DNA from: Agrobacterium vitis
Lineage (GTDB): Bacteria; Pseudomonadota; Alphaproteobacteria; Rhizobiales; Rhizobiaceae
Direction of reading: 5' to 3'
Length of the DNA stretch: 64,000 bases
Assembly: GCF_014926405.1 (NCBI RefSeq)
Contig: NZ_JACXXJ020000003.1
Coordinates: forward strand, 186,001 to 250,000
Shown here one piece after another: positions 8,806-17,430 of the stretch. The notes under the pieces were generated by a model that saw only the letters and a program-made list of their open reading frames with translations, did not search any database and was not told the origin of the DNA. Made by a program: the position numbers and the translations under genes. Within the stretch, counting starts at the first letter, position 1; each line of letters opens with the position of its first letter.

Positions 8806-9843
8806 ATGTCTGACTTTGAGGAAACCAGGGATCGCGGCCGGTTTATGGGCGATCTGAAACTGAGCCGTCGTGGCGTGTTGAGCGCCGGTGCGGCACTCAC
8901 CGTGGCCGCCGCCCTGAGCAGGCCACGGCTAGCCGGTGCAGAAGACCTGAAATTCTGCGCCTCGCTGGGCTGGACCGTCTGGGAATCCGGTCGCCATATC
9001 GTCAATGGCTATAAGGATGCCGTCTCGCGTCTGGGCGGAACCTTGACTATCGCCGATGCCAATTACGACATCAAGAAACAAGCCGATCAAATCGCCTCCT
9101 TCGTGGCGTCCAAGCCAGCGGCCATCTTCATAACACCAGCCGATGCCGCCGCGATCTCGCCTGCCGTACAGGCTGCGGTTGCCTCCGGCATTCCGATTTT
9201 CTGTGGTGACAGCTATGTGCCCAACACCACGGTAACATCCACGGCCATGTCGAATAATTTCGGCCTCGGGGCCGCTGGCGCGGAATATATTGCCAAACGG
9301 CTGAACGGCAAAGGACAGGTCGCGCTCGTCAGCCTGCCTTCCAACGAATCCTGGGACCAGCGCACCTTGGGCGCAAAATCGGTCTTCGTCCGCTTTCCGG
9401 ATATCAAGGTCGTTTCAGAAATCGCCTTTGCCTTGGGCGGTACGACAACGCCCCGTCAGGTGGTGGACAATATCCTGACGGCCAATCCTGAATTAAATGC
9501 CATCTGGTGTGCCTGGGATGGCGCAGCCTCCGAAGGCACACTCGCCATTCGCGCCGCAGGCCGCAAGGTGTTCATCACCGGTATCGATGGTGGCCGCCAA
9601 TCCTTTGAATATATCAAGGCCGGTTCGCCCTTTGCCATGACCATGGCCCAGAGCTTCTACGAAATGGCCTATATGAATGCCTTTTATGCCCATGAGGTCG
9701 TCGCAGGCCGCAAGGCACCACGCTTCGTCATCACCCCGTCCTATGCGGTGACCGAGGACAGTCTGAAGCCCCTCAAGGACATTCCCGACAATTACGACCA
9801 ACCGGGCGAAGCCATCAAGCTTGGCTGGGCGCGCGCGCTTTAA
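8806..9843 (+). CDS. Sugar ABC transporter, periplasmic substrate-binding protein
   Basis: Ribose/galactose-type binding protein (periplasmic binding protein type 1 fold, Peripla_BP_4), 345 residues. The leader has a twin-arginine-like motif, SRRGVLSAGA, before a hydrophobic stretch and a likely cleavage near RLAGAED, so export may use Tat. The body shows the alternating Rossmann half-domains of the family (IFITPADAAAI, VALVSLPSNES, ITGIDGG). A strong GGAGGAG site precedes the ATG. It is followed by a perfect hairpin and then by the ATPase and two permeases of the same importer. The ligand is presumably the sugar handled by the adjacent mutarotase and dehydrogenase. Confidence 0.92.
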   Translation: MSDFEETRDRGRFMGDLKLSRRGVLSAGAALTVAAALSRPRLAGAEDLKFCASLGWTVWESGRHIVNGYKDAVSRLGGTLTIADANYDIKKQADQIASFVASKPAAIFITPADAAAISPAVQAAVASGIPIFCGDSYVPNTTVTSTAMSNNFGLGAAGAEYIAKRLNGKGQVALVSLPSNESWDQRTLGAKSVFVRFPDIKVVSEIAFALGGTTTPRQVVDNILTANPELNAIWCAWDGAASEGTLAIRAAGRKVFITGIDGGRQSFEYIKAGSPFAMTMAQSFYEMAYMNAFYAHEVVAGRKAPRFVITPSYAVTEDSLKPLKDIPDNYDQPGEAIKLGWARAL

Positions 9844-9852
9844 TCTGTCACT

Positions 9853-9876
9853 CCGGCAGGCCACCAGGCCTGCCGG
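9853..9876 (+). terminator. Perfect hairpin after the sugar-binding-protein gene
   Basis: CCGGCAGGCC (9853-9862), a 4-nt loop ACCA, then the exact complement GGCCTGCCGG (9867-9876), starting 10 bp after the stop codon. No T-run follows, so it is more likely a 3'-end stabiliser or partial attenuator than a full terminator. Such hairpins between binding-protein and membrane-component genes are known to raise the level of binding protein relative to the transporter. Confidence 0.7.
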
Positions 9877-9920
9877 CTCCATAAAGAAAGCCGGCCAGAA
9901 ATACAGCCGGAAAGGCGTGG

Positions 9921-11438
9921 GTGCAGGATATGACAGCAATTCTCGACATGAAGGGAATCGAAAAGCGGTTCGGCGTCGTCAAGGCGCTGGACAACGTCGA
10001 TTTCTCGCTGGACGCGGGCGAAATCCACGCGCTGCTGGGCATCAATGGCGCGGGCAAATCGACCTTGATCAAGATCCTTTCCGGCGTCTATTCCAAGGAT
10101 GCTGGTACAATCGTCATCGCCGGGGAAACGGTGGAACTTGGCAGCCCGGCAACAGCAATTGCCTGCGGCATCGCGTCTGTGCAGCAACATCCGGAACTGG
10201 TCGATGATTTTACCGGGGTGGAAAACATTTTTCTTGGCCAGGAATCGAACAAGGCGGGTCTTGGCCGCCGTATAGATCGCAAAGCTCTGAAGACCGAAGC
10301 GGCCTTGCTGCTGAAACGCTTTCCCATCGACGTCGATCTTGACCGGCGTGTCGGAGAAATGCCCGCCGTTGACAGGGAAATTGTCGCCATTCTGCATGCG
10401 CTCCGGCGCGAGGATATCCGCATCCTCATTCTCGACGAGCCAACCTCGACACTGACCGAGCGCGAAAAGACCTCCCTGTTCCAATTGATGCGCCATCTGA
10501 AGGCGGCAGGCATCGCCATTATCTACATCACCCACCGGTTGGAAGAGGTTTTCGAGATCGGCGACCGCTTCACGGTGTTCCGGGCAGGCAAACGTGTCGC
10601 CACCTTCACCTGCCGTGAGGCGCGCGACAGCAATATATCCATCCCCGAACTGATGCTGGATGAAAAGCCGGGCAATATCTTTCCTCCCAAGGCCGTGAGC
10701 GCCGCAGGGGAAGCACTTCTGGAAGTCGAAGGTCTTGAACGGCCTGGCCTGTTTTCCGGCGTAAGCTTCACCCTGCGGCGCGGCGAGATCCTCGGTATTT
10801 TCGGCCTGGTCGGCTCCGGTGCCGATGAATTGTCAAAGGCGCTGTTCGGCGTCATCCGGCCAGACGCAGGCACGATCCGCATCAAGGGCAAGCCGGTGAC
10901 GTTGAAAGACCCGCATGACGCCTTACGCAAGGGTATTTTCCTGGTTCCCGGTGATCGCCGCACGGAAGGCCTGACACTGTCACGCAACGTGATTTTCAAC
11001 ATGACGCTGGCCCATTTGAAAAAAGCCTCGTTTTTAGGCGGGCTCCTGAAATTCTCCTCCAGCCGCAAGGTTTCCGAACAATTGGCCCGGCGCGTCGCTC
11101 TTCATCCGCTGACGCTGGACCGCCCGGCCAGTGCCTTTTCCGGCGGAAACCAGCAGAAGATCGTGATCGCCAAGGGCCTCTACCGCGATGCTGACATCTA
11201 TATTTTCGTCGAGCCGACGGTGGGCGTCGATATCGGCGCAAGAGCAACGCTCTATGCGCTGATGCGGGAATTGTCGCAGCATGCGGGCGTGCTGGTGATT
11301 TCATCTGACTGCGACGAAGTGCATGGCGTCGCCGACCGGATGATCGCCCTTTACAAGGGCCGCCCCGTCGCCGTCGCCGACCAACGCCCCAGCCGCGATC
11401 AGCTTCTGTCTGCCGGAATCATGGGAGCACGTACATGA
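9921..11438 (+). CDS. Sugar ABC transporter, tandem ATP-binding protein (RbsA/MglA type)
   Basis: Cytoplasmic ATPase of 505 residues with two ABC domains. Domain 1 has Walker A GINGAGKST (40-48) and Walker B LILDEPT (168-174); its signature region is degenerate (EMPAVDREIVAIL). Domain 2 has the degenerate Walker A usual for this family (FGLVGSGADEL), an intact signature FSGGNQQK (406-413), and an unusual Walker B, IYIFVEPT, with V430 where Asp is expected. Start is GTG 9921 or ATG 9930. It overlaps the first permease by ATGA. It powers import of the sugar bound by the upstream binding protein. Confidence 0.9.
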   Translation: MQDMTAILDMKGIEKRFGVVKALDNVDFSLDAGEIHALLGINGAGKSTLIKILSGVYSKDAGTIVIAGETVELGSPATAIACGIASVQQHPELVDDFTGVENIFLGQESNKAGLGRRIDRKALKTEAALLLKRFPIDVDLDRRVGEMPAVDREIVAILHALRREDIRILILDEPTSTLTEREKTSLFQLMRHLKAAGIAIIYITHRLEEVFEIGDRFTVFRAGKRVATFTCREARDSNISIPELMLDEKPGNIFPPKAVSAAGEALLEVEGLERPGLFSGVSFTLRRGEILGIFGLVGSGADELSKALFGVIRPDAGTIRIKGKPVTLKDPHDALRKGIFLVPGDRRTEGLTLSRNVIFNMTLAHLKKASFLGGLLKFSSSRKVSEQLARRVALHPLTLDRPASAFSGGNQQKIVIAKGLYRDADIYIFVEPTVGVDIGARATLYALMRELSQHAGVLVISSDCDEVHGVADRMIALYKGRPVAVADQRPSRDQLLSAGIMGART

Positions 11439-12427
11439 TTGCCTCGTTCAAATCCTCACCACTTGCCTTGCGGCTTTCCGCCTTCCTGATCCTGCTCTGC
11501 GTCATCGCTGCGGTCTTCCAGTCTTTTGCTCCCACCTATCTCAGTGAAAACAATCTGCATGCCCTGCTGCGCCATATGTCGGTCAATGGCCTGACGGCGA
11601 TAGGTCTGACCTTCGTCATCGTCGTTCGCCATTTCGACCTCTCCTTTCCAGGTGTTGCCTCGTTGGGCGCGATGACACTCGGCTGGCTGCTTGCCAATGA
11701 CTACAGCCTGTCTGCGAGCGTGCTGGGCGGCATCGGCGTCGGGCTGATGGCCGGGTTGATCAACGGCACGGTCATTTCCTATCTGCGCCTGCCCGATATT
11801 GTCACCACCATCGCCACCGGCGGCGTGGCAGTCGGATTGTCCTATTTCTACAGCAACGGCACATCGATTTCGGAAAACTTCTTCATGTCGGGCATTCTCG
11901 ACCTGAACGATTCGAAATTCCTGGCGCTCGACATGCCCGTGGTCATCCTGCTGGCAACGGCGATCGTGGCTTTCGTTATCCTGCACTGCACCCGCTTTGG
12001 CAGGGCGTTTTATGCCACTGGCGAAAACCGGCGTTCAGCGGTGTTTTCCGGTATCAGGGTGAAGACCTATATCCTTGGGGCTTTCGGTATTTGCGGCGCG
12101 CTGAGCTGTCTTGCCATCACGCTGCTGGTTGCCTCATCGGGGGCGGCCAATGTCACAGCGGGCAACCAACTGATGATGCCAGCCTTTGCCGCCGTTTACC
12201 TGGGGGCTGCCCTGTTTGGTTCCCCCTCCATTTCGGCGACGCTTGCCGGAGCGCTCTTGATGTCGGCCATGCTGAACGGCTTCACCCTGCTTGCCATTCC
12301 CTACTACTATAGCGACGCCATTGTCAGCACCGTGCTGATCCTTGCCATTGGTATTTTCGATCCGAAGCTCACCACACTGCTTGGCGACATTTTTGGCCGC
12401 AAGACAGCGAGCAAAGACGGGAGATAG
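11435..12427 (+). CDS. Sugar ABC transporter permease (RbsC type), first
   Basis: Inner-membrane permease of 330 residues (BPD_transp_2 family). About 8-10 hydrophobic helices and the family motif GLINGTVISYLRLPDIVTT, including the conserved ING segment that contacts the ATPase, are visible. It overlaps the ATPase gene by 4 bp and is followed 3 bp later by a second homologous permease. This importer therefore probably has a heterodimeric pore, unlike the homodimer of ribose systems. Confidence 0.92.
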   Translation: MIASFKSSPLALRLSAFLILLCVIAAVFQSFAPTYLSENNLHALLRHMSVNGLTAIGLTFVIVVRHFDLSFPGVASLGAMTLGWLLANDYSLSASVLGGIGVGLMAGLINGTVISYLRLPDIVTTIATGGVAVGLSYFYSNGTSISENFFMSGILDLNDSKFLALDMPVVILLATAIVAFVILHCTRFGRAFYATGENRRSAVFSGIRVKTYILGAFGICGALSCLAITLLVASSGAANVTAGNQLMMPAFAAVYLGAALFGSPSISATLAGALLMSAMLNGFTLLAIPYYYSDAIVSTVLILAIGIFDPKLTTLLGDIFGRKTASKDGR

Positions 12428-12430
12428 TGG

Positions 12431-13438
12431 ATGAAAAACGCAACGGATATCACCATGACGACTGTGCAAAGCGCGGCAACTCCTGGCCGTTTAGACATTC
12501 AGGGATTTTTCCTGCGCTACGGACTGTTCCTTCTCTTAGTATTGCTCATCCTGCTATTTGCTTGGCTGCGGCCAAGCTTCGTCAGTGGTGGTAACATCAA
12601 TGACATGCTGCGCTCGGCCAGCATCGCAGCACTGATGTTTTTGGGGCTGACCTGGATCATTGCGGCAGGTGAAATCGATGTCAGCTTCATGTCCGTTGCA
12701 GCGCTTGCCAATATGGTCGTGGCAGCGCTGGTTGCGGCAGGCCAAGGCTGGGCGGTGGCCTGTCTTGCGGGCCTGTTGGTTGGTCTTGTCTTTGGTCTCG
12801 TAAACGGATTGCTTGTAGCGATCTTCAAGCTTCCGGCCCTTGTCATCACCATTGCCACGGGCGGGCTGGCCGGATCGATTGCCGCCGCCATCGGGCTTGG
12901 CACATCGATTTCCCTCTCATCCACCGGCTTTGTCGGCTCTCTCCTGCATGTCAATTTCGGCATCATACCGCTGCTGACGGTGATCGTCGCGCTTCTCTAT
13001 GCCGGTGCCTGGTTTATCCAGGAAAGGCTGACCTTCGGCCATTATCTCTATGCCATGGAACAGAACCGCGCCGCCGTGATCGAAGCGGGCGTGCCAGTCA
13101 ACCGGTTATTGCTGATGCTCTATGTGCTGTCTGGCCTTGTGTCGGCGCTGGCGGGTATCCTGCTGACAGCCGATCTCTCGTCCGGCCAGCCCTATATCGG
13201 CAGTTCCTATTTCATTGACGGCCTGACCTCGGTTCTGCTGGGAGGCATGGCGCTGAAATACGGCAAACCCAATGTCATCGGCACCGTCACCGCCGTTCTC
13301 CTACTGGCCACGCTTTTAAGCGGTGCCGCCCTACTCGGCTGGACGGATGCGCAACGCCAGATCGTGCGCGGCCTGCTCCTGCTATGCGGTGTCGCCACGG
13401 TTGTCTGGGCAAGGCGCAAGACACGCGCCCACATTTAA
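12431..13438 (+). CDS. Sugar ABC transporter permease (RbsC type), second
   Basis: Second BPD_transp_2 permease, 335 residues, with a longer N-terminal tail before the first helix and the same coupling motif (GLVNGLLVAIFKLPALVIT). Helices span most of the chain up to the basic C-terminus (VWARRKTRAHI). It follows the first permease after 3 bp and precedes the aldo/keto reductase by 16 bp, so transporter and catabolic genes share one transcript. It is a clear paralog of its neighbour and probably arose by tandem duplication. Confidence 0.92.
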   Translation: MKNATDITMTTVQSAATPGRLDIQGFFLRYGLFLLLVLLILLFAWLRPSFVSGGNINDMLRSASIAALMFLGLTWIIAAGEIDVSFMSVAALANMVVAALVAAGQGWAVACLAGLLVGLVFGLVNGLLVAIFKLPALVITIATGGLAGSIAAAIGLGTSISLSSTGFVGSLLHVNFGIIPLLTVIVALLYAGAWFIQERLTFGHYLYAMEQNRAAVIEAGVPVNRLLLMLYVLSGLVSALAGILLTADLSSGQPYIGSSYFIDGLTSVLLGGMALKYGKPNVIGTVTAVLLLATLLSGAALLGWTDAQRQIVRGLLLLCGVATVVWARRKTRAHI

Positions 13439-13454
13439 AGCCAAGGAAAATAGT

Positions 13455-14486
13455 ATGAAAGCGACTGAGAAACGCCCCATCGGCAAGACCGGCCTGACTG
13501 TCACTGCGCTTGGCGTCGGCACGGCCCCTCTTGGCGGACTATATGCAGCGGTCTCCAAGGACGATGCCACCGCCATGCTGGATCATGCCTGGGAAGCTGG
13601 TATCCGCTATTTCGATACCGCCCCCATGTATGGCAATGGCCGTTCCGAACATCTTGTTGGAGCGTTGTTGCGAGAGAAAAATCCCGAGCAACGAGACTGG
13701 ACGATCAGCACAAAGGTCGGACGCTTGATGACAACGGAGCGCGCAGGCCGAAAGCTTCCCCCCGCCCCGCCGAAAAACCCGCTTGATCCCGGCTGGTGGA
13801 ACGGCTTGGATTTCCGCGAGGTGTTCGATTACAGCTATGACGGCATCATGCGCAGCTTCGATGACAGCCAGCAGCGCCTAGGCTTTCCAAATCCCGACAT
13901 TCTCTATGTGCATGACATCGGCAGAGTTACTCATGCCGATTTGCATGAGCATCACTGGTCGACCTTGACCAAGGGCGGCGGCTTCCGGGCATTGACGGAA
14001 TTGCGCGATGCAGGTGACATCAAAGGCTTCGGCCTTGGCGTCAACGAATGGCAAATCATCCGAGATGCGCTGGAAGAAGCTGACCTCGATTGCTCCATGC
14101 TGGCGGGCCGCTATACGTTGCTCGACCAAGACGCGGAACAACAGTTCCTGCCAATCGCCCAAAAGCGCGGCATGGCGCTGGTGGTCGCAGGCGTCTTCAA
14201 TTCCGGCATTCTTGCCTCCACGACCGGTCGCCGCAAGTTTAACTACGCCGATGCTCCGCAGGAGATTATCGATAAAGCGGAAAGGCTGAGGGCAATCTGC
14301 GACAGTTTCGCCGTGCCGCTGCCTGCCGCCGCCATCCAGTTTCCGTTGCGCCATCCGGCTGCGACCTGCGTGGTGATCGGCGCAAAAACCGCAGAGCAGA
14401 TCTCCACCAATATTGGCTGGTTCGAACAGGACATTCCCGAGGATCTTTGGGCGCAACTGCGCGCCGAAGGCCTTATAAACTCCTAG
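13455..14486 (+). CDS. Aldo/keto reductase, L-fucose / D-threo-aldose 1-dehydrogenase type
   Basis: NAD(P)-dependent aldose dehydrogenase of 343 residues. The catalytic tetrad is D54, Y59 (FDTAPMYGNGRSE), K87 (ISTKVGR) and H153 (LYVHDIG). The family (D-threo-aldose 1-dehydrogenase, L-galactose dehydrogenase, pyridoxal 4-dehydrogenase) oxidises C1 of L-fucose, L-galactose or D-arabinose to the lactone. The frame is open upstream, but ATG 13455 is chosen because AAGGAAAA precedes it and the family N-terminus (RPIGKTGLTV) begins there. With FucU and the lactonase downstream it gives the first two oxidative steps: free sugar to lactone to aldonate. Confidence 0.9.
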   Translation: MKATEKRPIGKTGLTVTALGVGTAPLGGLYAAVSKDDATAMLDHAWEAGIRYFDTAPMYGNGRSEHLVGALLREKNPEQRDWTISTKVGRLMTTERAGRKLPPAPPKNPLDPGWWNGLDFREVFDYSYDGIMRSFDDSQQRLGFPNPDILYVHDIGRVTHADLHEHHWSTLTKGGGFRALTELRDAGDIKGFGLGVNEWQIIRDALEEADLDCSMLAGRYTLLDQDAEQQFLPIAQKRGMALVVAGVFNSGILASTTGRRKFNYADAPQEIIDKAERLRAICDSFAVPLPAAAIQFPLRHPAATCVVIGAKTAEQISTNIGWFEQDIPEDLWAQLRAEGLINS

Positions 14487-14505
14487 CATATCCTGGAGGA
14501 CGACC

Positions 14506-14931
14506 ATGCTGAAAACCATCAACCCGCTTTTGACCGGCGATCTGCTCGCTATCCTCGCCGATATGGGCCATGGCGATGAAATCGTTATCGCCGACGCCAA
14601 CTTCCCCGCCATCACCGCCGCCAACCGTCTGGTGCAAATGCCGGGCATCGATGCCTGTGCTGTGGTGGAGGCCATTCTCACGCTGATGCCGCTCGATGAC
14701 TTTGTCGACTATCCAGCTGGCGTCATGGACGCGCCGGGCGAGCGGCCCTCCATCTATGCCGAGTTCGAGACACTGATTGAACGCGCCGAAAATCGGAAAA
14801 TCGAACTGGATCTCATCGACCGCTTCGCTTTCTACGACCGGTCCAAAGCCGCCTTTGCGGTGGTCTCAACCGGCGAGCGTCGGCTGTACGGAAATATCAT
14901 CCTGAAAAAGGGCGTGGTTCGTCCCGCATAA
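14506..14931 (+). CDS. fucU: RbsD/FucU-family sugar mutarotase
   Basis: Protein of 141 residues with the FucU/RbsD N-terminus NPLLTGDLLAILADMGHGD, including the catalytic H22 and following Asp. FucU interconverts the alpha and beta anomers of L-fucose, and RbsD those of ribose. The FucU-like start together with the neighbouring dehydrogenase and lactonase points to a fucose-like sugar. A clear ribosome site (TGGAGGACG) precedes the ATG. It supplies the right anomer to the aldo/keto reductase encoded just upstream. Confidence 0.88.
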   Translation: MLKTINPLLTGDLLAILADMGHGDEIVIADANFPAITAANRLVQMPGIDACAVVEAILTLMPLDDFVDYPAGVMDAPGERPSIYAEFETLIERAENRKIELDLIDRFAFYDRSKAAFAVVSTGERRLYGNIILKKGVVRPA

Positions 14932-14951
14932 GCCAGAGTGGAAAGTTTCAG

Positions 14952-15776
14952 ATGCTCGACAGTCATCAACATTTCTGGAAAGTTGAGCGTGGCGATTACG
15001 GCTGGCTGACGCCCGATCTCGGATCGATTTACCGCAATTTCCTGCCAAAGGATCTGGAACCCGAAATGCGCCGGGCCGGAATAACCCGGACCATTCTGGT
15101 CCAGGCGGCGGAAACCCAGGCAGAGACCGATTTTCTGCTGACGATTGCCGCGAAGACTGACTTCGTCGCAGGTGTTGTCGGCTGGCTCGATCTGGAAGCC
15201 GATGATTTTGCCACACGCCTGAAACACTATCGCGCAAATCCACACTTCATCGGCATCCGTCCCATGCTGCAAAGCTTGGCCGACGACGCCTATATCCTGC
15301 GCGCGAAGGTGATCGATAGCCTCAAAGCCATCGCTGACAGCGGTCTGCCTTTCGATATCCTGACCTTCCCACGCCATTTACGGCATGTGATCGCGGCATT
15401 GAAACAGGTGCCGGATCTGAAGGCTGTGGTCGATCATATTTCCAAGCCGGACATTGCCAAAGGCACACTTGATCCCTGGCGCGAGTATATGACGGAAATT
15501 GCCAGTTTCGACCAAGTTTACTGTAAGGTTTCCGGCATGGTCACAGAAGCCAGTGCCGATTGGACGCTTGACGATTTTCGTCCCTATGTGGACCATGTTA
15601 TCAAATGTTTCGGTCCCAACCGGCTGATGTTTGGCAGCGATTGGCCGGTTTGCACGCTGGCCGCCAGCTATGGCGAAGTTGCCAATCTGGCCCGCACCTT
15701 GTTGTCCGCCCATTTCGGCCCTGATGATCTCACGCTGATTTTCGAGACCAATGCGCGCCGTTTTTACGGTGTCTGA
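14952..15776 (+). CDS. Amidohydrolase-2 family sugar lactonase (L-fuconolactonase-like)
   Basis: TIM-barrel hydrolase of 274 residues, COG3618 type. It begins with the metal motif LDSHQHFWK (H5, H7) and carries the later family motifs VVDHISKPD and MFGSDWPVC with the catalytic Asp. Enzymes of this group open L-fucono-, L-rhamnono- or L-galactono-1,4-lactone. It is the last gene of the rightward operon, 20 bp after fucU. It would convert the lactone made by the aldo/keto reductase into the aldonate for the UxaA-type dehydratase. Confidence 0.88.
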   Translation: MLDSHQHFWKVERGDYGWLTPDLGSIYRNFLPKDLEPEMRRAGITRTILVQAAETQAETDFLLTIAAKTDFVAGVVGWLDLEADDFATRLKHYRANPHFIGIRPMLQSLADDAYILRAKVIDSLKAIADSGLPFDILTFPRHLRHVIAALKQVPDLKAVVDHISKPDIAKGTLDPWREYMTEIASFDQVYCKVSGMVTEASADWTLDDFRPYVDHVIKCFGPNRLMFGSDWPVCTLAASYGEVANLARTLLSAHFGPDDLTLIFETNARRFYGV

Positions 15777-15821
15777 ATGGGATGTCTCAGCGAAGGGGCA
15801 AAACGTCCCTTAACGTCAAAC

Positions 15822-15865
15822 GCCCACCTTGGTCTTATAAACAGACCGAGGTGAGCATTTGATTT
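15822..15865. terminator. Stem-loop between convergent operons
   Basis: CACCTTGGTCT (15825-15835) pairs with AGACCGAGGTG (15843-15853) across a 7-nt loop, with one G-U wobble and two further pairs outside a single mismatch. It is followed by TTTGATTTT on the + strand. It lies between the lactonase gene and the convergent succinate-semialdehyde dehydrogenase and could end transcription from both sides. Confidence 0.65.
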
Positions 15866-15877
15866 TACGTATTAAAA

Positions 15878-17269
15878 TCAGAACGGTGCATCAATATCAA
15901 CGACATCGATCAACTTGTGGTTGACGAATTCCTTGATGCCGAGGCCCAGCAATTCGCGGCCATAGCCCGAACGTTTGACGCCACCGAACGGCAGGTCCGC
16001 CTTGACCATGGTCGGATGGTTGATGAACACCATGCCCGTGGTGATCCGGTGGGCAAGAGCAACCCCGCGCGCGGTGTCACGGGTAAAGATCGAGCCACCC
16101 AAACCATAGGGCGTATCATTGGCGATGCGGATCGCGTCATCGTCATCCTTGGCGCGAAACAGCATGGAGACCGGGCCGAAAAACTCCCAGTAACGGGCCG
16201 GATTGTCATCGGCCAGATCGGTCAGGATGGTTGGCTGCACGAAAGCGCCCTGGTTTGGCACCGGCGGCCCGACTTCCGTGGCCGTTGCCCCATAGGACAC
16301 GGCTTCGGCAATCTTTTGACGGATCTCGTCGGCAGCACCTTGCGAGGACAGCGGCGCAAGCGTCGTTTGCGGATCGAACGGATCACCGGCTTTCAGCCCG
16401 GCCACGCCGGTTTTGTATTGTTCCAGAAAGGCATCGTAGACCGCATCAACGATAATCATCCGCTTGGACGAGACGCAGACCTGACCGCCATTCCAGTGGC
16501 GACCGAAGACTGCCCATTTCACGGTCTTTTCCATATCGGCATCGGCCAGAACCAAGAAGGCATCAGCACCTCCCAGTTCCATGGTGGATTTTTTCAGCGC
16601 CTGCCCTGCCTGCGCGGCAATGGTGGCGCCCGCGCCTTCCGAACCGGTCAAAGCCACGCCATGGACGCGCGGATCATTGAGGATCATTTCCACCTGGGTC
16701 CGCGTCGCATAAAGATTGGTGAAGGCACCCTTCGGCAGACCGGCCTCCAGCATCAACCGCTCAAAAGCGGCTGCGCATTGCGGCACATTCGACGCGTGTT
16801 TCAACAGCATGGTATTTCCGGCCGACAGCTGCGGCGCGATAATCCGGGCGATCTGGTAATAGGGGAAATTCCAGGGCTCGATGGCCAACAGCACACCGAG
16901 CGGCTCATGCACCAGGATCGCCTCACCTTCAGCCTTGTCGGCGACGGGAAGCTGTTCCGGCTTCAACAGGCGCTCGGCATTGACAGCGTAGTAATCGAGG
17001 ATGTCGGCAGAAAGCCCCACCTCGGCGCGTGCTTCAGACATCAGCTTGCCCATTTCCAGGGTCAGCAGCTTGGCATAATCATCCGTCTGTCCGCGCAGGA
17101 TTTCGGCGGCAGCATGCATGACCTTGGCGCGCTCGGCAAAGGATGTCTGTCGCCATTGCTGAAATGCGGCATCCGCCGCCGTGATGGCCGCCTGAACGGC
17201 CGCATCGGTTGCTTCGGGAAAAGTGATAAGAGTTTCGCCAGTATAGGGATTGGTTGTTGCGTAAGCCAT
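15878..17269 (-). CDS. tgnE: NAD(P)-dependent succinate-semialdehyde dehydrogenase
   Basis: Aldehyde dehydrogenase of about 463 residues. General base E231 (MELGGADAF), nucleophile C265 (GGQVCVSSKR) and the family EPWNFPYYQ motif match short GabD/SSADH enzymes. ATG 17269 is preferred over the upstream ATG at 17305 because AAGGACGG precedes it and homologs start MAYATTNPY. It oxidises succinate semialdehyde to succinate. It lies 160 bp downstream of the PotA-like gene on the same strand. In the trigonelline pathway the final organic product is succinate semialdehyde, so this is the expected last enzyme (TgnE). A general GABA-pathway role (gabD) is the alternative. Confidence 0.87.
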   Translation of the reverse strand: MAYATTNPYTGETLITFPEATDAAVQAAITAADAAFQQWRQTSFAERAKVMHAAAEILRGQTDDYAKLLTLEMGKLMSEARAEVGLSADILDYYAVNAERLLKPEQLPVADKAEGEAILVHEPLGVLLAIEPWNFPYYQIARIIAPQLSAGNTMLLKHASNVPQCAAAFERLMLEAGLPKGAFTNLYATRTQVEMILNDPRVHGVALTGSEGAGATIAAQAGQALKKSTMELGGADAFLVLADADMEKTVKWAVFGRHWNGGQVCVSSKRMIIVDAVYDAFLEQYKTGVAGLKAGDPFDPQTTLAPLSSQGAADEIRQKIAEAVSYGATATEVGPPVPNQGAFVQPTILTDLADDNPARYWEFFGPVSMLFRAKDDDDAIRIANDTPYGLGGSIFTRDTARGVALAHRITTGMVFINHPTMVKADLPFGGVKRSGYGRELLGLGIKEFVNHKLIDVVDIDAPF

Positions 17270-17430
17270 GGAACCGTCCTTTGCAGTCATTGCTGCGGCG
17301 CGCATTAAACCGACATCGGTCGCGTCGATGAGGCAATGATAGCGCTAAAGGTGGTTCTGACTGTTGATCCTAATCAAGATCGTAAAAGTTGTAGATTATA
17401 GCATTTCCAGGATATGGTTCTCCCAAAACG

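Noticed and set aside
15917..17308. A 463-codon open frame on the + strand
   Set aside because: It lies antisense to the succinate-semialdehyde dehydrogenase, whose catalytic residues are intact. The translation is rich in Arg/His/Gly without any family motif, as expected for an antisense shadow.
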